Shown: positions 57,105-64,000 of the stretch, piece after piece
Layout of the letters: every line of letters starts with the position of its first letter
Position numbering within the stretch: the stretch's first letter is position 1
NCBI RefSeq assembly: GCF_900105555.1
Contig: NZ_FNTZ01000001.1
Span: 434,001 to 498,000, forward strand
Reading direction: 5' to 3'
Source of the DNA: Pseudomonas coleopterorum
Lineage (GTDB): Bacteria; Pseudomonadota; Gammaproteobacteria; Pseudomonadales; Pseudomonadaceae
Length of the DNA stretch: 64,000 nucleotides
Notes under the pieces: generated by a model
Databases searched by the model: none
What the model saw: the letters and a program-made list of their open reading frames with translations, nothing else
What the model was told of the DNA's origin: nothing
Translations under genes and position numbers: made by a program

Positions 57105-58712
57105 TCAGTGGCGGAAGTGGCGCATGCCGGTGAAAACCATCGCGATCCCGGCTTCATCGGCCGCCGCAATCACCTCGGCATCACGCATCGAACCGCCCGG
57201 CTGGATCACCGCGGTGATCCCCACCTTGGCCGCGTTGTCCAGGCCATCGCGGAACGGGAAGAACGCGTCCGAGGCCATCACGGAACCCTGTACCTGCAAC
57301 CCGGCGTGTTCAGCCTTGATTGCCGCGATGCGCGCCGAGTTCACCCGGCTCATCTGGCCGGCACCGACACCGATGGTCTGGCGATTCTTGGCGTACACGA
57401 TCGCGTTGGACTTGACGTACTTGGCCACTTTCCAGGCAAAGATCAGGTCATGGATTTCCTGCTCGCTCGGCGCCCGGCGGGTCACCACCTTCAGATCATC
57501 GGCGCCGATCATGCCGATATCGCGGCTTTGCACCAGCAGGCCGCCGTTCACTCGCTTGTAGTCCCAGGCGTCGGCCCGCTCGGCCGACCACTGTCCACAG
57601 GCCAGCAGGCGCACGTTGGCCTTGGCCGCGACGATGGCGCGGGCTTCATCACTGACACTCGGGGCAATGATCACTTCGACGAACTGACGCTCGACGATGG
57701 CCTTGGCCGTGGCCGCATCCAGTTCGCGGTTGAAGGCGATGATGCCGCCGAAGGCCGATTCGGTGTCGGTGGCGTAGGCCAGCTCATAGGCCTGGCGAAT
57801 GCCGCCTTCGGCCTCCGGGCACACCGCCACGCCGCACGGGTTGGCATGCTTGACGATGACGCACGCCGGCTTGACGAAGCTCTTCACGCATTCCAGCGCG
57901 GCGTCGGTATCGGCCACGTTGTTGTAGGACAGTTCTTTGCCTTGCAGCTGGGTCGCGGTGGCGATGCCCACTTCGGCCGGCTGGGCCTCGACGTAGAACG
58001 CCGCTTTCTGGTGCGGGTTCTCGCCGTAGCGCATTTCCTGGGCCTTGACGAACTGGCTGTTGAAAGTGCGCGGGAATTCGCCGCGGCCTTCGGTGCTCAG
58101 GGTCTCGCCAGCCTGATCGATGGTGCCCATGTAGTTGGCGATCATGCCATCGTACGCGGCGGTATGCTCGAAAGCCTTGAGCATCAGGTCAAAGCGCTGC
58201 GCGTAGGTCAGGCCACCGGCTTTCAGGCTTTCCAGCACCTGTGCGTAGTCACTGGCGTTGACCACGATGGCCACGTCCTTGTGGTTCTTCGCGGCCGAAC
58301 GGACCATGGTCGGTCCGCCGATGTCGATGTTCTCGATGGCGGTGGGCAGGTCGCAGCCGGGCTTGGAAATCGTGGCCTGGAAGGGATAGAGGTTGACCGC
58401 GACCAGATCGATCGGCTTGATGCCATGTTCGGCCATGATGGCGTCGTCGGTACCGCGACGGCCAAGGATGCCGCCGTGGATCTTCGGATGCAGGGTTTTC
58501 ACGCGGCCGTCCATCATCTCGGCGAAGCCGGTGTAGTCGGCCACTTCCACAGCGGCCACGGCGTTGTCGCGCAGCAGCTTGAAGGTACCGCCGGTGGACA
58601 GGATCTCGACGCCAAGGGCTTCCAGTTCGCGGGCGAATTCAACGATCCCGGTCTTGTCGGAAACGCTGATCAAGGCGCGGCGGATCGGCAGGCGGGTGGT
58701 CTGGTCGGTCAT
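57105..58712 (-). CDS. purH: Bifunctional AICAR formyltransferase / IMP cyclohydrolase
   Basis: 535 residues from the ATG at 58712. The N-terminal cyclohydrolase domain has [28 protein letters not shown] and [18 protein letters not shown]; the formyltransferase domain has [36 protein letters not shown] and the C-terminal [10 protein letters not shown]. It carries out the last two steps to IMP. It lies downstream of the fis terminator. Confidence 0.98.
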   Translation of the reverse strand: MTDQTTRLPIRRALISVSDKTGIVEFARELEALGVEILSTGGTFKLLRDNAVAAVEVADYTGFAEMMDGRVKTLHPKIHGGILGRRGTDDAIMAEHGIKPIDLVAVNLYPFQATISKPGCDLPTAIENIDIGGPTMVRSAAKNHKDVAIVVNASDYAQVLESLKAGGLTYAQRFDLMLKAFEHTAAYDGMIANYMGTIDQAGETLSTEGRGEFPRTFNSQFVKAQEMRYGENPHQKAAFYVEAQPAEVGIATATQLQGKELSYNNVADTDAALECVKSFVKPACVIVKHANPCGVAVCPEAEGGIRQAYELAYATDTESAFGGIIAFNRELDAATAKAIVERQFVEVIIAPSVSDEARAIVAAKANVRLLACGQWSAERADAWDYKRVNGGLLVQSRDIGMIGADDLKVVTRRAPSEQEIHDLIFAWKVAKYVKSNAIVYAKNRQTIGVGAGQMSRVNSARIAAIKAEHAGLQVQGSVMASDAFFPFRDGLDNAAKVGITAVIQPGGSMRDAEVIAAADEAGIAMVFTGMRHFRH

Positions 58713-58744
58713 CACGATTTCCATCTTCAAAGCGTAGAAGTCAA

Positions 58745-58776
58745 CAAAAAAGGCGAACCGCTGGGTCGCCTTTTCT
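58745..58776 (-). terminator. Intrinsic terminator after fis
   Basis: AAAAGGCGACC-type stem closing on GGTTCGCCTTTTTT on the minus strand, with a T-run on each side, so it may work in both directions. It separates fis from purH. Confidence 0.85.
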
Positions 58777-58792
58777 GGTTTGAATGCTTCGG

Positions 58793-59113
58793 TTACAGCA
58801 GGTCGTATTGCTTGAGTTTCTTGCGCAGGGTGCCGCGATTCAGGCCCAGCATTTCACTGGCCTTGGTCTGGTTGCCCTTGACGTGGTTCATGACGCTTTC
58901 GAGCAAGGGAGCTTCGACTTCGGACAGCACCAGGTTGTACACGTCCGTGACGGAGGCGCCTTCGAGGTGCGCAAAGTAGTTGTGCAACGCCTTCTCGACA
59001 CTGCCGCGCAGGGTCTGGCCCTCTTCGCTCGGCGTGTTCAGATGCTGCTTCAGGTTTACGTTGTCGCTCACAGGCGTTGTTCCACTCACTAAAGTCTCGC
59101 TCATCATCGTCAT
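58793..59113 (-). CDS. fis: DNA-binding protein Fis
   Basis: 106 residues. The C-terminal helix-turn-helix [25 protein letters not shown] is diagnostic, with the dimer region [18 protein letters not shown] before it. Fis bends DNA and regulates rRNA, recombination and growth-phase genes. It overlaps dusB by four bases (ATGA), so the dusB-fis operon is conserved here. ATGs at 59113, 59107 and 59104 are all possible starts. Confidence 0.97.
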   Translation of the reverse strand: MTMMSETLVSGTTPVSDNVNLKQHLNTPSEEGQTLRGSVEKALHNYFAHLEGASVTDVYNLVLSEVEAPLLESVMNHVKGNQTKASEMLGLNRGTLRKKLKQYDLL

Positions 59114-60123
59114 GCGGCCACCTCTTTCGCGTCCCTTTCACCAAGGCTTCTATGGCGTTCGCCGAAGAACTCGCGAACGTTGGCGCATTGCTCTTGCGTC
59201 TCTTGCAGCCCATTGAAATGGCTGCGAAATTCCCGCCCGCCCGGCTGTGTACTCAGGTACCAGCCAACATGCTTGCGGGCGATGCGCACGCCCATCACCT
59301 CGCCATAGAAGGCGTGCAGGGCCTGCAAATGTTCCAGCAGAATGCTTTCCACTTCACTCAACTGCGGTGCCGGCAGCAGTTCACCGGTGCGCAGGTAATG
59401 CTCGATTTCCCGGAAGATCCACGGCCGACCCTGCGCCGCGCGCCCTATCAGCAGGCCGTCGGCACCGGTCGCCTGCAATACCTGCCGGGCTTTGTGCGGT
59501 GAATCGATGTCGCCATTGGCAAAAACCGGGATCGACACCGCCTGCTTGATCGCGGCGATGGTGTCGTATTCGGCTTCGCCGGTGTACAGGTCGGCGCGTG
59601 TGCGACCGTGCACCGCCAACGCGGCGATGCCCGATTGCTCGGCAATCTTTGCAACGCTGATGCCATTACGGTTGGAACGGTCCCAACCCGTACGAATCTT
59701 CAGGGTGACCGGCACATCCACGGCCCCCACCACCGCCTCCAGAATCTGCGCCACCAGCGCTTCATCCTTGAGCAAGGCAGACCCCGCTGCCTTGTTGCAC
59801 ACCTTTTTCGCCGGACAGCCCATGTTGATGTCGATGATCTGCGCGCCGGCCTCGACGTTGGCCCGTGCCGCCTCGGCCAGCATCTGCGCATCCCCGCCGG
59901 CGATCTGCACCGAGCGCGGCTCGGGATCACCTTCGTGGATCATGCGCAGCCGCGACTTGCGGCTGTTCCACAGGCTCATGTCGCTGGTGACCATCTCCGA
60001 CACCACCAGGCCAGCGCCCAGGCGCTTGCACAACTGACGAAAGGGCTGATCGGTAACCCCGGCCATGGGGGCCAGGACCAGCGAATTGTTCAAGGTATAT
60101 GGGCCGATGCGTACCGCCGACAT
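59110..60123 (-). CDS. dusB: tRNA-dihydrouridine synthase B
   Basis: 337 residues. FMN-binding TIM barrel: [50 protein letters not shown] with the catalytic Cys in [33 protein letters not shown] and [18 protein letters not shown]. It reduces specific uridines in tRNA. First gene of dusB-fis. Confidence 0.97.
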   Translation of the reverse strand: MSAVRIGPYTLNNSLVLAPMAGVTDQPFRQLCKRLGAGLVVSEMVTSDMSLWNSRKSRLRMIHEGDPEPRSVQIAGGDAQMLAEAARANVEAGAQIIDINMGCPAKKVCNKAAGSALLKDEALVAQILEAVVGAVDVPVTLKIRTGWDRSNRNGISVAKIAEQSGIAALAVHGRTRADLYTGEAEYDTIAAIKQAVSIPVFANGDIDSPHKARQVLQATGADGLLIGRAAQGRPWIFREIEHYLRTGELLPAPQLSEVESILLEHLQALHAFYGEVMGVRIARKHVGWYLSTQPGGREFRSHFNGLQETQEQCANVREFFGERHRSLGERDAKEVAA

Positions 60124-60174
60124 AGGACTTCCCTGTTGTGGGGCCGGATCATGAGAGTTCGAAAAAGGGTTGGC

Positions 60175-60203
60175 ATAATACCCGCTCTCGATGACGGGTT
60201 AAA
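60175..60203 (-). promoter_or_regulatory. Sigma-70 type promoter of dusB-fis
   Basis: On the minus strand TTTAAC (60198-60203) and TATTAT (60175-60180) are spaced by exactly 17 bases, about 52 bases upstream of the dusB ATG. The -35 is weak (3 of 6), as expected for a promoter under growth-rate control. Confidence 0.5.
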
Positions 60204-60290
60204 GATCGATTTGGATAAAATCTGAACAGTTATCTGCCCCCGCGGACAGGTTTGGACTGGCGGAGTGCGCCCCTCCACCGAAGCCTCCGG

Positions 60291-61391
60291 CTATTCGGGC
60301 GAGCGGAAACTCAGGCTGTAATTGACCGCTGCAGGGCCTGGGTCGAGGATGTCCAGGGCAATGTGGATAGGCGTCTGCGGGGGCATCTCGGCCTTGCCGG
60401 CCAACTCGCCGTTAAGGTATTCGCTGGGCTTGAAGCGACGGCTGGCGATCAGTTGGCCGTTGAGGTCGGCGAAGCGCAGTTCAAGCAGGGGAAAGGGCTG
60501 TGCAAACGCGGCGCGATTGTAGATGATCGCATCCACCACCAGCGCTCCGGCAAAGTCAGGGTGGCTGCGCACCACCAGGTTGCTGCTTTTTATCAGGGCA
60601 ATATCGACCTTGGCCGGTACGCTGCAGCCTATTACGGGGCACAGTTCCTGAAACAGCGGGCGATACTGATCCTGTCGAGCCAGCTCGCCGAAGTGGTAGA
60701 CCACGTATTGCACGCCCAGGCCCAAGGCGGCCACGATCGCCAGGCCCAACCACATCAAGCGTTTGCCCCAGTGCGGGCGAGGCTTCTCCCAGGCCAGTTG
60801 CATCGGTTCGTCGAGCAGATCGGCCAGGTCGTCGTCATCACGCACGGCCGGTTCGCTGCGGTCGGCTTGCGCCTTGCGCGGCGAGTTGAAGGCGCTCACG
60901 GATGGCTCGTCCCGGTCGTGTTCGTCCAGCGCCGACAGCCGGCCGTTGCCGTCCAGGGACGGTTCATCGTCGATGTGCGTGTCGTCGAGGTCTGCACGGC
61001 TTGAAAGCGACGGTTCGGTCCGGCTCGCAGGCGCTACTGCTTCGTCGTCATCCAGTGTAGGTTGCCGCTCGATGATCGGCGGCAAGGCTGGCGAATCCAC
61101 CTCGGCATCGTCCCGGCGCGCGCTCAGGCTGTCCACTCGGGGCGCGTCGCCCAGTTCCAGCTGGTCCAGGTCGATGTCACCGTTGCTCCACGGCCGCGGC
61201 GCCAGCTCAGGCGGCCTGGGCAGGTTGGCCGGGGTCAGGGTCGCGCTCTGTTCGAGCAACTGCCGGGCGGCGTTGAAGACCTGCAGGCAGGAGCCACAAC
61301 GAACCACGCCACGTGCCACACTCAGCTGGCTGTGGTTGACGCGGAAGCTGCTCTGGCAATGCGGGCACTGGGTGACGAAACTTTCGCTCAT
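60291..61391 (-). CDS. DUF3426 zinc-ribbon membrane protein
   Basis: 366 residues. An MJ0042-type zinc ribbon opens the protein (Cys9-x-x-Cys12, Cys32-x-x-Cys35). An acidic, low-complexity linker of about 160 residues follows, then one membrane segment (about 212-233) and the periplasmic DUF3426 domain (CPVIGCSVPAKVDIALIKSSNLVVRSHPDF). The function is unknown; the gene sits between prmA and dusB in many gamma-proteobacteria. It is 41 bases downstream of prmA. Confidence 0.88.
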   Translation of the reverse strand: MSESFVTQCPHCQSSFRVNHSQLSVARGVVRCGSCLQVFNAARQLLEQSATLTPANLPRPPELAPRPWSNGDIDLDQLELGDAPRVDSLSARRDDAEVDSPALPPIIERQPTLDDDEAVAPASRTEPSLSSRADLDDTHIDDEPSLDGNGRLSALDEHDRDEPSVSAFNSPRKAQADRSEPAVRDDDDLADLLDEPMQLAWEKPRPHWGKRLMWLGLAIVAALGLGVQYVVYHFGELARQDQYRPLFQELCPVIGCSVPAKVDIALIKSSNLVVRSHPDFAGALVVDAIIYNRAAFAQPFPLLELRFADLNGQLIASRRFKPSEYLNGELAGKAEMPPQTPIHIALDILDPGPAAVNYSLSFRSPE

Positions 61392-61432
61392 GCGCAGGTC
61401 CTGGGAGGGCAGGGAAACATGCTGGTCGGGGC

Positions 61433-62311
61433 TCAGCGGCGACGGCCGCTGATGCGTACCCAGCCATCACGGTTGGCGATCGGGTCCAGCTCGAAGTCCT
61501 GAGCGTAGGCGGCGGCGACTTCCTCACCCTGCTCGGCGAGGATGCCGGACAACGCCAGCAGGCCGCCAGGCCGGACCAGCCCGCTGAGCTGGGGTGCGAG
61601 GCTGACCAGCGGCCCGGCAAGGATGTTGGCTACCAGCACGTCCGCCTGCTGCGCAGGCAAGTCGGCAGGCAGATACACCGGGAAGCGGTCGTCGGCAATG
61701 CCGTTGCGCTGGGCGTTGTCGCGCGAAGCCTCCAGGGCCTGCACGTCGATGTCGGTGCCGACCGCCTGCTGCGCACCCAGCAGCAGTGCAGCGATCGCCA
61801 GGATGCCCGAGCCGCAGCCGAAGTCCAGCACCTGAGTGTCCTGCAATTGCTGACCGTCCAGCCACTCCAGGCACAGGGCCGTGGTGGGGTGGGTGCCGGT
61901 GCCGAACGCCAGGCCCGGGTCCAGCAGCAAGTTGACGGCGCCAGGCTCCGGGGCTTCGTGCCAGCTGGGTACGATCCACAAGCGGCGGCCGAAGCGCATG
62001 GGCTGGAAATTGTCCATCCAGCTGCGTTCCCAGTCCTGGTCCTCGATCACCTCGGCGTGATGCTCGGGCAGCGTCGTGCCGGTCAGCAACTGCAAGTGGG
62101 CAAATACTGCGTCGGCGTCGGTGTCGGCTTCGAACAGCGCCAGCAAGTGGGTGTGCGACCACAGCGGTGTGGTGTTGAGTTCAGGTTCGAAGATCGGCTG
62201 GTCTTCGGCATCCATGAACGTGACGGACACGGCACCGACTTCCAGCAGCGCATCTTCATAGGTTTCGGCTTGTTCTGGGCTGATGGCCAGACGGACTTGC
62301 AGCCAAGGCAT
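61433..62311 (-). CDS. prmA: Ribosomal protein L11 methyltransferase
   Basis: 292 residues from the ATG at 62311. The N-terminal L11-binding domain starts [16 protein letters not shown]; the methyltransferase core has [36 protein letters not shown] and the catalytic ANILAGPL. It trimethylates L11 at several sites and is dispensable in many bacteria. It follows accC with a terminator between. Confidence 0.97.
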   Translation of the reverse strand: MPWLQVRLAISPEQAETYEDALLEVGAVSVTFMDAEDQPIFEPELNTTPLWSHTHLLALFEADTDADAVFAHLQLLTGTTLPEHHAEVIEDQDWERSWMDNFQPMRFGRRLWIVPSWHEAPEPGAVNLLLDPGLAFGTGTHPTTALCLEWLDGQQLQDTQVLDFGCGSGILAIAALLLGAQQAVGTDIDVQALEASRDNAQRNGIADDRFPVYLPADLPAQQADVLVANILAGPLVSLAPQLSGLVRPGGLLALSGILAEQGEEVAAAYAQDFELDPIANRDGWVRISGRRR

Positions 62312-62396
62312 GGCAGGCACCTTCGATCTAAACGGGGGGCGCAGCAGGGTCGCTGCGACAAGCGCGCCAGTTTACGCGAGGAGGCGCGTCAGGACC

Positions 62397-62428
62397 AAAA
62401 AAACCCGGCTCGAAAGCCGGGTCCTTTT
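62397..62428 (-). terminator. Intrinsic terminator of accBC
   Basis: On the minus strand ACCCGGCTTTCGAGCCGGGT folds into an eight-base-pair stem followed by seven T residues, 30 bases past the accC stop. Confidence 0.9.
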
Positions 62429-62457
62429 CACATGACAACGTCACATAGACTACCGAA

Positions 62458-63804
62458 TCACTTCTGGCTGGCCAGTTTGTGTTCCAGGTAGTGGATGTTG
62501 ATGCCGCCTTTGCAGAAACCTTCATCGCGCACCAGGTCACGGTGCAGTGGGATGTTGGTCTTGATGCCGTCCACGATGATCTCGTCCAGCGCATTGCGCA
62601 TACGGGCCAGGGCCTCGTCGCGATCCTTGCCCCAGGTGATCAGCTTGCCGATCAGCGAGTCGTAGTTCGGCGGTACCGCATAGCCACTGTACAGGTGCGA
62701 GTCGACGCGAACGCCGTTGCCACCCGGCGCGTGGAAATGCTTGACGGTGCCGGGGCTGGGGATGAAGTTCTTCGGATCTTCGGCGTTGATGCGGCACTCC
62801 AGGGAGTGACCGCGAATGACCACGTCATCCTGGGTGAACGACAACTTGTTGCCTGCGGCGATGCTGAGCATCTCCTTGACGATGTCGATACCCGTGACCA
62901 TCTCCGATACCGGGTGCTCCACCTGAACGCGTGTGTTCATCTCGATGAAGTAGAAACGACCGTTCTCGTACAGGAACTCGAAAGTGCCAGCACCGCGGTA
63001 GCCGATCTCGATGCACGCCTTGACGCAGCGAGCCAGAACTTCCTCGCGAGCGGCCTCGTCGATGCCCGGTGCCGGTGCTTCTTCCAGTACCTTCTGGTGA
63101 CGGCGCTGCAGAGAGCAGTCGCGATCGCCCAGGTGAATTGCCTGGCCCTGACCGTCGGACAGCACCTGAACTTCCACGTGACGTGGATTGGTCAGGAATT
63201 TTTCCAGGTACACCATCGGGTTGCCGAACGCGGCACCGGCCTCGGTGCGGGTCAGCTTAGCCGAGGCGATCAGGTCTTCTTCCTTGTGCACCACGCGCAT
63301 GCCGCGACCACCGCCGCCGCCAGCGGCCTTGATGATCACCGGGTAGCCGACTTCACGGCCAATGCGCAGGGCTTCTTCCTCGTCTTCCGGCAGCGGGCCA
63401 TCGGAGCCGGGTACCGTCGGTACGCCAGCGGCGATCATCGCGTGCTTGGCCGAAACCTTGTCGCCCATCAGGCGGATGGTGTCGGCAGTCGGGCCGATGA
63501 AGGCAAAACCGGATTTCTCGACCTGCTCGGCAAAGTCCGCGTTCTCGGCGAGAAAGCCATAGCCTGGGTGAATGGCGGTGGCGCCAGTCACTTCGGCAGC
63601 GGCGATGATTGCCGGGATGTGCAGATAGGACAGGTTGGCAGGCGCCGGACCGATGCAGACCGACTCGTCAGCCAGGCCGAGGTGCATCAGCTCCTTGTCG
63701 GCCTTGGAGTAGACGGCAACGGTCTTGATGCCCAGCTCTTTGCAGGCACGCAGGATCCGCAAGGCGATTTCGCCGCGGTTGGCGATCAGAACTTTTTCCA
63801 ACAT
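62458..63804 (-). CDS. accC: Biotin carboxylase subunit of acetyl-CoA carboxylase
   Basis: 448 residues from the ATG at 63804. Biotin carboxylase features: [38 protein letters not shown], the ATP-grasp glycine loop [45 protein letters not shown] and [18 protein letters not shown]. It carboxylates biotin on AccB, the first step of fatty acid synthesis. Seventeen bases after accB. Confidence 0.98.
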   Translation of the reverse strand: MLEKVLIANRGEIALRILRACKELGIKTVAVYSKADKELMHLGLADESVCIGPAPANLSYLHIPAIIAAAEVTGATAIHPGYGFLAENADFAEQVEKSGFAFIGPTADTIRLMGDKVSAKHAMIAAGVPTVPGSDGPLPEDEEEALRIGREVGYPVIIKAAGGGGGRGMRVVHKEEDLIASAKLTRTEAGAAFGNPMVYLEKFLTNPRHVEVQVLSDGQGQAIHLGDRDCSLQRRHQKVLEEAPAPGIDEAAREEVLARCVKACIEIGYRGAGTFEFLYENGRFYFIEMNTRVQVEHPVSEMVTGIDIVKEMLSIAAGNKLSFTQDDVVIRGHSLECRINAEDPKNFIPSPGTVKHFHAPGGNGVRVDSHLYSGYAVPPNYDSLIGKLITWGKDRDEALARMRNALDEIIVDGIKTNIPLHRDLVRDEGFCKGGINIHYLEHKLASQK

Positions 63805-63821
63805 CGCAGGCTCTCCGCTGG

Positions 63822-64000
63822 TCAAACGATGGTGAACAGCGGCTGGTCGTACTCAACCGGCTGACCGTCTTCTACCAGGATCGATTCGATCACACCGCTG
63901 GTTTCAGCTTCGATGTGGTTCATCATTTTCATTGCTTCGACGATGCACAGGGTATCGCCCTTCTTCACGGTCTGGCCCACTTCGACGAATGCCGGCGACG
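63822..64000 (-). CDS. accB: Biotin carboxyl carrier protein, C-terminal part
   Basis: The last 58 codons of accB; the start lies beyond base 64000. The visible part is the biotinyl domain with the modified lysine in [13 protein letters not shown], preceded by [17 protein letters not shown] and ending [10 protein letters not shown]. It carries biotin between AccC and the carboxyltransferase. Cotranscribed with accC. Confidence 0.97.
   Translation of the reverse strand, partial: SPAFVEVGQTVKKGDTLCIVEAMKMMNHIEAETSGVIESILVEDGQPVEYDQPLFTIV

Overview
The window comes from the chromosome of a fluorescent Pseudomonas (P. putida / P. fluorescens type). The evidence is high GC, the gene content (azurin, retS, desT, pncB, urease, cobalamin genes) and three families of Pseudomonas-style REP repeats. 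The gene order resembles the P. aeruginosa region from accB/accC through fis, purH, purD, retS, urease and desT to azu and ygiQ, with extra genes added. Both ends cut genes: ygiQ lacks its 5' part and accB lacks its 5' part. I saw no rRNA, tRNA, CRISPR array, insertion sequence or prophage.

Layout. 1-8.2 kb: end of ygiQ, a putative ADP-ribosyltransferase toxin, then a three-gene transglutaminase / ATP-grasp / alpha-E peptide-ligase cluster whose first gene lacks a block of its amidoligase domain. 8.3-10.1 kb: azurin and pncB. 10.3-15.7 kb: a branched-chain amino acid ABC transporter (livKHMGF) behind a near-perfect sigma-54 promoter. 15.7-18.3 kb: an intergenic region with several DnaA-box-like sites, a short-chain dehydrogenase and an AGE-family epimerase. 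18.4-21.6 kb: ureE-ureF-ureG-hupE and the regulator desT. 21.7-29.7 kb: a secreted 13-residue-repeat protein, AsmA, a ferritin-like protein, OsmE, an AI-2E family permease, YegD and CbpA. 29.8-32.3 kb: a large DUF6543 (dermonecrotic-toxin-like) protein. 32.4-42.1 kb: the urea uptake and hydrolysis run urtABCDE-ureDA-pat-ureBC. 42.4-44.8 kb: a copper-type membrane/periplasmic module. 44.9-52.5 kb: divergent cobalamin operons (cobL-cbiD-cobK and cobG-cobH-cobI-cobJ). 52.7-64 kb: retS, purD, purH, fis, dusB, a DUF3426 protein, prmA, accC and accB.

The clearest theme is nitrogen scavenging. Urea uptake (urt), urease structural genes, urease maturation genes and the amino acid transporter are each preceded by a -24/-12 sigma-54 promoter and an upstream GCACC-N5-GGTGC-like (NtrC-type) site, so they probably form one nitrogen-limitation response. 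The least described parts are the two toxin-like genes, the truncated amidoligase cluster, the repeat protein, a REP element translated inside cobG, and the DnaA-box-rich intergenic region.
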